Below, one piece after another: positions 26,187 to 35,262 of a stretch of DNA of 64,000 nucleotides. How positions within the stretch are numbered: the stretch's first letter is position 1; the number at the start of each line of letters is the position of its first letter. The stretch lies in the NCBI RefSeq assembly GCF_000092505.1, contig NC_014136.1:1572501-1636500 (forward strand), read 5' to 3'. Source of the DNA: Leuconostoc kimchii IMSNU 11154. GTDB lineage: Bacteria; Bacillota; Bacilli; Lactobacillales; Lactobacillaceae. Position numbers and translations under genes: made by a program. The notes below the pieces were generated by a model that was given only the letters and a program-made list of their open reading frames with translations, was not told where the DNA came from and did no database searches.

Positions 26187-27551
26187 ATGGGATTATTTGA
26201 TATTTTTCGAAAAAAGAAGGCAGAAGTAACCAGTGACGCACCAGAAACAGTGGTTACTCCGGTCACTGATGAAAGTGAGTCAGAAGCAGTGTTGTCTGAT
26301 GTGAGTTCTGAAATAACAGAATCTACGTCAGACCATTCCGATAAAATAGAAGAAGTTGTTGACAAAATATCTGAGCATGACACACAATTAACAGAAACAG
26401 AAACAGAAACAGAAACAGAAACAGAAACAGAAACAGAAACAGAAACAGAAACAGAAACAGAAACAGAAACAGAAACAGAAACAGAAACAGAAACAGAAAC
26501 AGAAACAGAAACAGAAACAGAAACAGAAACAGAAACAGAAACAGAAACAGAAACAGAAACAGAAACAGAAACAGAAACAGAAACAGAAACAGAAACAGAA
26601 ACAGAAACAGAAACAGAAACAGAGCAACAGGTTTATGATAAAGGGTTAGAGAAGTCACGTACGGGTTTCGCCGCACGTTTTAATCGCTTTTTAGCAAACT
26701 TTCGTTCCGTCGATGAAGATTTTTTTGAGGATTTGGAAGAGACATTGGTTGGCGCTGATGTCGGCTTTGATATGGCAATTAAAATTTCTGATGAACTTCG
26801 TGAGGAAGTCAAGTTAGAAAATGCCAAACATAAAGAAGATGTGCGTGATGTCATCATAAAAAAGATGGTTGATATGTATGAAGCCGATGGTGTTGATGAA
26901 GATGCAACAATGCATTTTAATAGCAACGGTACGACGGTTATTTTATTAGTTGGTGTTAATGGCGTGGGAAAAACAACAACAATTGGCAAGTTATCCACAA
27001 AATATCAACAACAGGGTAAGTCTGTTTTACTTGCCGCTGCGGATACTTTTCGAGCTGGTGCAACTAAGCAATTACAAGAATGGGGCCAACGTGCTGGTGT
27101 ACCTGTTGTTTCCGGTAAAGAAAAAGCTGATCCGGCTTCCGTTGTATTTGAAGCAGTGACTAAAGCACGTGATGAACAATTTGATGTGTTGTTTGTTGAT
27201 ACAGCCGGTCGCTTACAAAACAATGTTAATCTGATGCAGGAATTAGAAAAGATGAAGCGCATTATTCAGCGTGAAATACCTGGTGCACCACACGAAGTAT
27301 TACTGGTTCTCGATGCAACAACGGGTCAAAATGCCTTACAGCAAGCAAAACTATTCAAAGATTCATCAGATGTTAGCGGCATTGTATTGACAAAAATGGA
27401 TGGTACTGCAAAAGGTGGGATTGTTTTTGCTATCAGAAATGAGATGCATTTACCAGTTAAATGGGTTGGATTTGGTGAAAAAGCTAGTGATTTGCGTGAA
27501 TTCAAGCCTGAAGAATTTATTTATGGCCTATTTAAGGACCTGATTGCATGA
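26187..27551 (+). CDS. ftsY: Signal recognition particle receptor FtsY with long Thr-Glu repeat
   Basis: 454 residues from ATG 26187 (GTGGAG upstream; family start MGLFDIFRKKK). An upstream in-frame codon exists but lies inside smc. SRP receptor GTPase that docks ribosome-Ffh complexes at the membrane. The acidic A domain is enlarged by 39 consecutive Thr-Glu pairs (residues 69-146). The NG domain has G1 GVNGVGKTTT with Lys262, DTFRAGATKQLQ, DTAGR and TKMDGTAKGG. The repeat keeps the frame and the GTPase is intact, so the protein should work. Confidence 0.97.
   Translation: MGLFDIFRKKKAEVTSDAPETVVTPVTDESESEAVLSDVSSEITESTSDHSDKIEEVVDKISEHDTQLTETETETETETETETETETETETETETETETETETETETETETETETETETETETETETETETETETETETETETETEQQVYDKGLEKSRTGFAARFNRFLANFRSVDEDFFEDLEETLVGADVGFDMAIKISDELREEVKLENAKHKEDVRDVIIKKMVDMYEADGVDEDATMHFNSNGTTVILLVGVNGVGKTTTIGKLSTKYQQQGKSVLLAAADTFRAGATKQLQEWGQRAGVPVVSGKEKADPASVVFEAVTKARDEQFDVLFVDTAGRLQNNVNLMQELEKMKRIIQREIPGAPHEVLLVLDATTGQNALQQAKLFKDSSDVSGIVLTKMDGTAKGGIVFAIRNEMHLPVKWVGFGEKASDLREFKPEEFIYGLFKDLIA
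26391..26618 (+). repeat. Perfect hexanucleotide array (ACAGAA)38 in ftsY
   Basis: 38 uninterrupted ACAGAA units (228 bp), followed by one degenerate ACAGAG. Each unit encodes Thr-Glu. Because the unit is 6 bp, slippage changes length by two residues without breaking the frame. Confidence 0.98.
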
Positions 27552-27892
27552 AATTTGAAGAAAAAAATCGGATCAATGCTTTATTTGGATTCTATGGTGC
27601 ATTATTGACGCCAAAACAACAGGCCTATTTGCGTTCCTACTTTGAAGATGATTATTCAATTGTCGAAATTGCTGAGGCAGAAACAGTCAGTCGCCAAGCA
27701 GTGTCAGACAACATTCGTCGTGGTATTGATCAGCTTGTAAAGTACGAAAGTATCTTACATTTGCAGTCTGATTTTGAGGCCCGCTCGACAATTGAGGTGG
27801 CAGTACAAGAATACATTGCAATGTATTATAATAAAGATGTAAAGTTAAAAGAACTTGTGTCTCAATTATTGGCACACGAAATAGAAGATTAA
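27548..27892 (+). CDS. ylxM: YlxM/UPF0122 family protein
   Basis: 114 residues. An all-helical protein with a helix-turn-helix: 'LTPKQQAYLRSYFEDDYSIVEIAEAE' leads into 'VSRQAVSDNIRRG'. Members are encoded next to ffh and are thought to act with SRP; RNA binding rather than DNA binding is suspected but not settled. Start ATG overlaps the ftsY stop (ATGA), so translation is coupled. Confidence 0.92.
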   Translation: MKFEEKNRINALFGFYGALLTPKQQAYLRSYFEDDYSIVEIAEAETVSRQAVSDNIRRGIDQLVKYESILHLQSDFEARSTIEVAVQEYIAMYYNKDVKLKELVSQLLAHEIED

Positions 27893-27915
27893 AATACTAT
27901 TCTAAAAGGGGAAAC

Positions 27916-27963
27916 GTGTTCGACACCGACAATGTAATACTGGTGATCTGGGCACTTAAATAA
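27916..27963 (+). other. Possible 15-codon leader ORF before ffh
   Basis: AAAAGGGG at 27904-27911 is the only Shine-Dalgarno in the 72-base ylxM-ffh gap, and it is far from the ffh ATG (53 bases). It fits a GTG at 27916, whose frame runs 15 codons and stops at 27961-27963, one base before the ffh ATG. Translational coupling of ffh to this leader is a reasonable reading; conservation would decide. Confidence 0.4.
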
Positions 27964-27964
27964 T

Positions 27965-29440
27965 ATGGCATTTGAAAACTTAACCCAACGTCTCTCTAAG
28001 GCAATGAAGAATTTGACTGGTCGTGGTCGTGTCAGTGAAGAAGATTTACGAGCAACAATGCGAGAAATCCGTTTAGCATTACTGGAAGCCGACGTTAATT
28101 ATGATACAGTTAAAAAATTTGTTGCTAATGTACGAGAAAAGGCAAGCGGTGCAGATATTCTAGAGGGTTTAAACCCAGCACAACAAATTGTTAAGATCGT
28201 TAACGATGAATTAACCGCAACAATGGGTGAAGAAGCTGTTCCTCTTAATAAGTCACCAAAAATCCCAACAATTATTATGATGGCTGGTTTACAAGGTGCT
28301 GGTAAAACAACGACTGTTGCTAAATTAGCTTACAAACTCAAAAAAGAATCACAAGCGCGACCACTGTTAATTGCTGCCGATGTCTACCGTCCTGCAGCTA
28401 TTGATCAGTTGGAAATTTTGGGTCGTGATTTAGATATACCGGTATTTCAGCTTGGTACGGAAGTTAATCCGCGCGACATTGTACGTCAAGGTTTGGCACA
28501 AGCAGCTGAGAATAAAAATGATTACGTGTTTATTGATACAGCTGGACGTTTACAAATCGATGACGTGTTAATGCAAGAGTTAAAGGATGTTGCAGAGATT
28601 GCGAAACCTGATGAAATTCTGTTAACAGTTGATGCCATGACCGGACAAAATGCCGCAGAAACAGCAAAAGGATTTTCTGCATCACTTGATTTAACAGGGG
28701 TTGTGTTGACCAAATTGGATGGTGATACGCGTGGTGGTGCTGCGCTTTCAATCCGTGATGTCACTGGAAAGCCAATTAAATTCGTTGGTCAAGGTGAGAA
28801 ACCTACAGATCTGGACGTTTTTTATCCAGATCGTATGGCGTCACGTATTTTGGGTATGGGAGACGTCTTAACCTTAATTGAAAAAGCGCAACGTGATTTT
28901 GACGAGGAAGCACAAGCGAAGCAGCTTGAAAAAATGCGTGAAAACACATTTGATTTCAATGACTTTGTTGCCCAACTCAAGCAGGTTCAGAGCATGGGGC
29001 CTATGGAAGATTTGTTAAAAATGATTCCAGGGATGGCGAATAATCCTGCTTTAGCAAATGTTAACATCGATGCCAAGCAATTCGCTCATTTAGAAGCGAT
29101 TGTTAGTTCTATGACGCCTGCAGAACGTGAAAATCCAGATTTGATTAACCCCTCACGTCGACGTCGTTTAGCAGCTGGTGCTGGACGCCCAATTGTTGAA
29201 GTTAATCGCATGATTAAGCAATTTGATCAAATGCGTAAAATGATGAATCAAGCAACTAATGGTAATTTTGGTGGCATTGATAAGATGATGGGTGGCGCTG
29301 GTATGGATATGTCATCTATGATGGGTGGTGCTGGAGGCGGTATGCCAACTGGTAATTTTGGTCAAAAAGTCCAAAATTTTGCGCTTAAGCAAGCTGCACG
29401 ACGTTTACAAAAAGCTAAGAAAAAACGTGGGAAAAAGTAA
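27965..29440 (+). CDS. ffh: Signal recognition particle GTPase Ffh
   Basis: 491 residues. It binds signal peptides and 4.5S RNA and delivers ribosomes to FtsY. N domain at 1-90; G1 GLQGAGKTTT with Lys114; DVYRPAAIDQL; DTAGR; TKLDGDTRGG. The M domain (about 300-491) contains the RNA-binding 'SRRRRLAAGAGRP' region and Met-rich stretches (MMGGAGMDMSSMMGG) near the end. There is no well-placed ribosome site of its own. It overlaps the following small gene by one base (TAATG). Confidence 0.98.
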   Translation: MAFENLTQRLSKAMKNLTGRGRVSEEDLRATMREIRLALLEADVNYDTVKKFVANVREKASGADILEGLNPAQQIVKIVNDELTATMGEEAVPLNKSPKIPTIIMMAGLQGAGKTTTVAKLAYKLKKESQARPLLIAADVYRPAAIDQLEILGRDLDIPVFQLGTEVNPRDIVRQGLAQAAENKNDYVFIDTAGRLQIDDVLMQELKDVAEIAKPDEILLTVDAMTGQNAAETAKGFSASLDLTGVVLTKLDGDTRGGAALSIRDVTGKPIKFVGQGEKPTDLDVFYPDRMASRILGMGDVLTLIEKAQRDFDEEAQAKQLEKMRENTFDFNDFVAQLKQVQSMGPMEDLLKMIPGMANNPALANVNIDAKQFAHLEAIVSSMTPAERENPDLINPSRRRRLAAGAGRPIVEVNRMIKQFDQMRKMMNQATNGNFGGIDKMMGGAGMDMSSMMGGAGGGMPTGNFGQKVQNFALKQAARRLQKAKKKRGKK

Positions 29441-29619
29441 TGCAACGATTAGAACGTGTGTTGCCAACTTTTGTATTTGTGGTCATGCTTGGGTCTAATT
29501 TAATTAATGCAAGCCACCTATCAGTGTCAGTTATTTTTATGGCTGTCATCATGGCAGCGATATCAGGGCTGATTATTTTTGGCTTAATTAAACTTTTAAC
29601 GTGGTGGTTATTACACTAA
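29440..29619 (+). CDS. Small 59-residue membrane protein coupled to ffh
   Basis: Starts at the ATG formed with the ffh stop (TAATG) and encodes 59 residues: MQRLERVLPTFVFVVMLGSN and then two hydrophobic stretches (about 8-22 and 30-50), ending KLLTWWLLH. No family recognised. The position suggests re-initiation after ffh and membrane insertion by the SRP route; that is inference. It could be a chance frame, but the coding-like composition, tight overlap and clean hydrophobic pattern favour a gene. Confidence 0.55.
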   Translation: MQRLERVLPTFVFVVMLGSNLINASHLSVSVIFMAVIMAAISGLIIFGLIKLLTWWLLH

Positions 29620-29679
29620 TTTTTGGGAACATAATAGATAGATGATGTAAACGCGAATTGTGATAAGTAGAGGAGAGAT

Positions 29680-30483
29680 ATGTCAATTAAACTGATTGCT
29701 TCGGATTTGGATGCGACTTTTCTAAAAAAAGATAAGTCCTTCAATGAACCATTATTTCAAGAAGTCCTAGATAAGTTACACGCACAAGGTGGTCAATTTA
29801 TTGTGGCTACTGGTAATCATGTTCAAAAAGTACGTGAATACTTTAAAAATTTTGAAGGTCAGTATCAATTGATCGCTAACAACGGTGCTGAGGTTGTTTT
29901 AGATGGTGAATTAAAACATGTTTGGTCGGTACCATCAGAGGTACCAGCTGTGGTGGATCAATTGGTTGATAAGTACGCTGATCATGTCGAACTTGGCTTG
30001 TCTTTTGTTGCAGCTGATAAAGCATTCATGATTGTTAAAAACTTTAATGCAGCACATCTTGACTTTGCAAAAACATATTTTCAAAATTTAACTTTGATTG
30101 ATTCGGTTTCTGAAATTAATGAACCTATTTTAAAAGTATCATTGGTAGTACCTCAGGTCGAGTATGATTTCATGCGTGATGTGAAAACGTTGTTAGGCAA
30201 CAAAGTTCATGTGACGACGTCAGGCTATGGGGCAGTGGATATTGTTAATCCCAATGTTAATAAAGCAAATGCCCTTACTTATATAGCAGAAACCTTAGAT
30301 GTTGAACCAAATGATATTATGGCTTTTGGCGATGGTCTAAATGACATGGAAATGCTTGAATATGTTGGACATCCCGTTGCTATGACAAATTCTGATGAGG
30401 CTTTATTTCAACACGATTTTGCACGTAGTGTTGCTGATAATGATAATGATGGTGTTTTACGTACAATTCTTGAAACAATCTAA
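29680..30483 (+). CDS. HAD-superfamily phosphatase, Cof subfamily
   Basis: 267 residues. Motif I is DLDATF (Asp nucleophile and acid/base Asp); a Cof-type cap lies in the middle; the C-terminal motif is 'FGDGLNDMEMLEYVGHPVAMTNS'. Such enzymes dephosphorylate sugar phosphates or flavin/pyridoxal precursors; the substrate cannot be read. Ribosome site GAGGAGA. A terminator follows at once, separating it from the PTS operon. Confidence 0.9.
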   Translation: MSIKLIASDLDATFLKKDKSFNEPLFQEVLDKLHAQGGQFIVATGNHVQKVREYFKNFEGQYQLIANNGAEVVLDGELKHVWSVPSEVPAVVDQLVDKYADHVELGLSFVAADKAFMIVKNFNAAHLDFAKTYFQNLTLIDSVSEINEPILKVSLVVPQVEYDFMRDVKTLLGNKVHVTTSGYGAVDIVNPNVNKANALTYIAETLDVEPNDIMAFGDGLNDMEMLEYVGHPVAMTNSDEALFQHDFARSVADNDNDGVLRTILETI

Positions 30484-30505
30484 CACGCAATTAGCGTGTT
30501 TTTTT
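30483..30505 (+). terminator. Terminator after the HAD phosphatase
   Basis: ACACGC/GCGTGT, 6 bp with a 5-base loop, then T7. Confidence 0.85.
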
Positions 30506-30545
30506 ATGACCTTAATTTCCGCATGCTTACGGAAATTAAGGTCAT
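30506..30545. repeat. Perfect 16-bp inverted repeat upstream of the PTS operon
   Basis: ATGACCTTAATTTCCG and its exact reverse complement flank the 8-base spacer CATGCTTA. It lacks a T-run, so it is not a plain terminator. It sits just upstream of the cre site and may be the operator of the PRD regulator encoded in the operon. Confidence 0.75.
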
Positions 30546-30549
30546 GGTA

Positions 30550-30564
30550 ATGTAAGCGCTTTCT
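30550..30564 (+). promoter_or_regulatory. cre site (CcpA) of the beta-glucoside PTS operon
   Basis: ATGTAAGCGCTTTCT matches every fixed position of the cre consensus WTGNAANCGNWNNCW. It lies 36-50 bases before the first gene, over the probable -35 region of a weak promoter (TATAGATAAT at 30573-30582), so CcpA would repress. Confidence 0.85.
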
Positions 30565-30581
30565 TGTTAAGCTATAGATAA

Positions 30582-32036
<1,455 letters not shown>

Positions 32037-32049
32037 AAAGGAACATATT

Positions 32050-32364
32050 ATGAAAAAAGCATTGATTATTTGTGCAGCAGGTATGTCATCATCTATGATG
32101 GCTAAAAAAACAACGGATTATTTCAAAGCACAAAACAAAGCTATTGCCTTAGATGCAATTACAGCCACTGAAGGGGAAGACGCTATCCGTGATGGGCAAT
32201 TTGATTTGTATTTAATTAGCCCACAAACTACGATGTATCTTGATAATTTTAAAAAAATTGGTGAGGAAGTTGGTAAGCCAGTTGTGTCGATTCCGTTTGA
32301 TGCCTATATTCCAATCCCCATGGGTATTGAAAAAATGGCTAAATTAGTTGAAACAAATGTTTAA
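32050..32364 (+). CDS. celA: PTS lactose/cellobiose-type EIIB
   Basis: 104 residues. A phosphocarrier passing phosphate from EIIA to the incoming sugar. Phosphocysteine Cys8 sits in IICAAGMSSS. The pattern and length match cellobiose EIIB (CelA). It is 13 bases after the glucosidase gene, with AAAGGA as ribosome site. Confidence 0.93.
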   Translation: MKKALIICAAGMSSSMMAKKTTDYFKAQNKAIALDAITATEGEDAIRDGQFDLYLISPQTTMYLDNFKKIGEEVGKPVVSIPFDAYIPIPMGIEKMAKLVETNV

Positions 32365-32392
32365 AAAATCGTGTACCTGATAATGAGGTGAG

Positions 32393-34393
32393 ATGATGTT
32401 ACAAAAAGAGCGGGATTTATTGCTTTATTTACTAGATAATCAAGACCGTTTTGTTACCAGTGATGAGCTGGCTGAAATACTCTCATTGTCATCAAGGACT
32501 ATTCGAAGTTATGTGAAAAAGTTAAAAGAAAAGCTCATTGTTAATGGCGCTCAGTTTGAATCCAAACCAAGTTTTGGATATCGCCTACACATTGATCATC
32601 CTGTAGCGTTTGATTTATTTTTAAATGAAAATTATAAGTTATCTCAGTGGACAAGTAGTACAATCAATAAAACAGATACGATTGATCGCCAAAAATATAT
32701 ATTGAATAAATTAGTTATTGAGAATCAAACATTTCGAATTGATGATTTAGCAGAACGACTTTTTGTCACACGATCAACGCTGTCTAAAGATCTGACGTTA
32801 ATTCGGAAAATACTGGCACCCTACAGATTAGTCATAGATAGTAAGCCAAACAAGGGAATATTTATAACCGGTTTAGAACGTGATCAGCGACATTTTATTT
32901 TAGATTATTTTTTTAATCATATCGATAATACTCTGCAACACTATATGGCAAATAAATCATTTTTTAAAACAATTAGTTTTGATCAGATTACCATTATTGT
33001 TTTGGACGAATGTCGTGAAGCAGGTATTGATTTAACTGACTTTACGATACAAAATATCGTGTTGTATATCGCTTTAAGTATTCAGAGAATGGCTGGTGGG
33101 TTCAAATTGCAACCGGTTAGTCTTGATGACACTGTTGAAACAAAAAGTGTTCATGCAGCTGCTCAAAATATTATTAATCGTATTGAAAATAGTTCACAAC
33201 TCAAGTTTCCAGAAAATGAAGTGGCTTACTTAACAATTCAGTTGTTAGCCAAAGGAAAAAATAATAATATACCCAGTGATGCGAAAATTTGGCATGATTT
33301 GGATGATGTGTTACAAAAAATTGAATGGGAAACGGGTTATCCTGTGTCTCAGGACTATGAATTACGGAAGAATCTTGTCGCACATCTGAAACCGATGATT
33401 GTGAGGCTGGAACAAGGCTTGCAGTTGAAAAATCCATTATTACAAGAAATAAAAATGAATTATGCATCTTATTTTACTGCCGTCAAACATTATATTAGTT
33501 TTTCCGAGCAACTCTCGCATTTTGATATTAATGACGACGAAATTGCCTATTTAACGCTACATTTTATGGCAGCGAGTGAAAAATACAAGGATTTCGATAA
33601 ACCAAAAGCATTAATTATTTGTGCGACAGGTTTTGGGTCAGCACAATTGCTTAATAATCGCATTGAAAAGGCGTTTGGTAAATATATTCATATTGTTGGT
33701 ATCAAAGGCTATTACGAAATTGACGACAGTGTCCTTCAAGGTGTTGATTTTATTATTAGTGCCATAGATTTATCAACGCAGGTGTTTAAAGTACCAATTG
33801 TTCAGGTCAGTATTTTTTTAACCGCGTTGGATGTTCAAAAATTACATCACTTTTTGGACCAACTCGAATTAAATACGGACCTTGATTATAAAAAGGCATC
33901 AATAAACGAGACGACAAGTGAGCCGTTAAACTATTTTGATCAATTTACAAATAAAACGCGTTTTAAGATCTGGCAAACACCAACAACGCGTTTAGAAGTT
34001 TTAGATCAATTAACGCGTATGATGATGACTCATGAACTGCCAGAATTCAAACAAGAATTTTTAGACCAAATTAATCAACGTGAGCAAATGAGTGCCATTA
34101 CATTTAGCGAGGTAATTGCTGTCCCGCATCCATTACGACCTATTAGTCAAGTACCAAAAATTGCCATTGGTGTGATACCAAATGGGCTGAAGTGGTCAGA
34201 CGACTATCCTAATATTAAACTCGTTTTTCTATTGTCACCATCGTATTGGAATAATCAAGGGTTAACTGAAACAACGCAAGCAATCGTACAGTTAACTGAA
34301 AATATGGCATTACAAGAACAGTTAATTTCAGTAGCGGACTTTGAAACATTTCGACAAAAATTTATGTCGGTGATGAAAGGGGGTAAAAATTGA
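32393..34393 (+). CDS. PRD-containing transcriptional activator (LicR/CelR type)
   Basis: 666 residues, starting at the first of two ATGs behind GAGGTGAG. Order: helix-turn-helix domains (about 1-165, 'RFVTSDELAEILSLSSRTIRS' begins the first), two PTS regulation domains, an EIIB-Gat-like domain with Cys410 (IICATGFGSAQ), and an EIIA-Fru-like domain with His579 (AVPHPLRP). Such proteins activate beta-glucoside PTS operons and are tuned by phosphorylation. It lies inside the operon it probably controls, and its stop overlaps the EIIA start (TGATG). Confidence 0.9.
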   Translation: MMLQKERDLLLYLLDNQDRFVTSDELAEILSLSSRTIRSYVKKLKEKLIVNGAQFESKPSFGYRLHIDHPVAFDLFLNENYKLSQWTSSTINKTDTIDRQKYILNKLVIENQTFRIDDLAERLFVTRSTLSKDLTLIRKILAPYRLVIDSKPNKGIFITGLERDQRHFILDYFFNHIDNTLQHYMANKSFFKTISFDQITIIVLDECREAGIDLTDFTIQNIVLYIALSIQRMAGGFKLQPVSLDDTVETKSVHAAAQNIINRIENSSQLKFPENEVAYLTIQLLAKGKNNNIPSDAKIWHDLDDVLQKIEWETGYPVSQDYELRKNLVAHLKPMIVRLEQGLQLKNPLLQEIKMNYASYFTAVKHYISFSEQLSHFDINDDEIAYLTLHFMAASEKYKDFDKPKALIICATGFGSAQLLNNRIEKAFGKYIHIVGIKGYYEIDDSVLQGVDFIISAIDLSTQVFKVPIVQVSIFLTALDVQKLHHFLDQLELNTDLDYKKASINETTSEPLNYFDQFTNKTRFKIWQTPTTRLEVLDQLTRMMMTHELPEFKQEFLDQINQREQMSAITFSEVIAVPHPLRPISQVPKIAIGVIPNGLKWSDDYPNIKLVFLLSPSYWNNQGLTETTQAIVQLTENMALQEQLISVADFETFRQKFMSVMKGGKN

Positions 34394-34752
34394 TGAATTC
34401 TGAAGAAATTCAAGTGATAGCTTTTGAAATTATTTTGCACAGCGGTAATTCGCGAACATATATACATGAATCGTTTGATGCAATGCGTCATAAAAATTTT
34501 AAACTAGCTGATCAAAAATTAAAACAGTCAAATGATGAACTATTATTAGCACATAAATCACAAACAAAGTTATTACAAACCTATGCAGCGGGTACCAAAA
34601 TTGATATGGAAATCATTTTAGTACATGCGCAAGATCATCTGATGACAACTATGGCGTTACGTGAGATGGCTGTCGAGATGGAAAACCTTTATAAGGAGGT
34701 AAAAGAAATTGAAGACAAGTTTGAAGTCGGAAAGGATGACATTAAAGTCTAA
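34393..34752 (+). CDS. celC: PTS lactose/cellobiose-type EIIA
   Basis: 119 residues from ATG 34393, which overlaps the regulator stop and has a GGGGG ribosome site; an in-frame TTG one codon earlier is less likely. It accepts phosphate from HPr on His78 in 'VHAQDHLM' (His82 is also conserved). All-helical, forms a trimer in the family. The last codons contain the strong ribosome site of the next gene. Confidence 0.92.
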   Translation: MNSEEIQVIAFEIILHSGNSRTYIHESFDAMRHKNFKLADQKLKQSNDELLLAHKSQTKLLQTYAAGTKIDMEIILVHAQDHLMTTMALREMAVEMENLYKEVKEIEDKFEVGKDDIKV

Positions 34753-35260
34753 AGAACGCACCTCAGAAACCAGCATTGAAAAAAATCGTCAGGATATGAG
34801 TCTTAAGAGTATGCAATTCAATCGTTTCATGTTGATTCGCTATGCAACTGCTTTCTTTTTCTTTGTTAACTTGTATTGGGCTTTAATCATGAGACATACT
34901 TGGGTTGTTGCTTTACCACTATTATTAATTGTAATCACATCACTGGCAATCATTGAACAGATCAAATTATTTGGACAACATAGTAACCAATTACGTTTTT
35001 CAAAAATTTATTTTAGAAGCCAGATAGTTGCTAATGCTATGTTAATCATTAGTACGATGACGCCACTGTTTTCGTCACTCTTTCAATTTATTAATAATAC
35101 GTGGCAAAATAGGGTGATTGTTCTATTCTTATTGTTACTTGGTATATTGTTACTATTGGTAGTTAACAAGCGTCTGAACCTAATTTCAGTGGATCAAGAT
35201 AAATACTATGCACGCTTAATAGCCTACCAGAACTCACTTACAAACAAGGAGATGAAATAG
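34709..35260 (+). CDS. Unrecognised four-helix membrane protein in the cellobiose operon
   Basis: 183 residues if begun at TTG 34709, chosen because AAGGAGGT lies 9 bases upstream inside the EIIA gene; the later ATG at 34736 has no spaced ribosome site. The first 40 residues are charged (KSKERTSETSIEKNRQ), followed by four hydrophobic helices (about 43-61, 65-85, 107-126, 136-152), then a polar tail. No family recognised. Its place between EIIA and EIIC suggests a role with the transporter, but nothing in the sequence shows one. Confidence 0.8.
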   Translation: MKTSLKSERMTLKSKERTSETSIEKNRQDMSLKSMQFNRFMLIRYATAFFFFVNLYWALIMRHTWVVALPLLLIVITSLAIIEQIKLFGQHSNQLRFSKIYFRSQIVANAMLIISTMTPLFSSLFQFINNTWQNRVIVLFLLLLGILLLLVVNKRLNLISVDQDKYYARLIAYQNSLTNKEMK

Positions 35261-35262
35261 TT

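Noticed and set aside
26391..26618. The ACAGAA array as a CRISPR or phase-variation switch
   Set aside because: There are no spacers, and a 6-bp unit cannot shift the reading frame, so on/off switching is excluded; only length variation is possible.
26323..26676. Long minus-strand open frames through the ftsY repeat (Leu-Phe and Cys-Phe repeats)
   Set aside because: They arise only because the hexanucleotide repeat has no stop in any frame; there is no ribosome site or promoter and the sense strand encodes FtsY.
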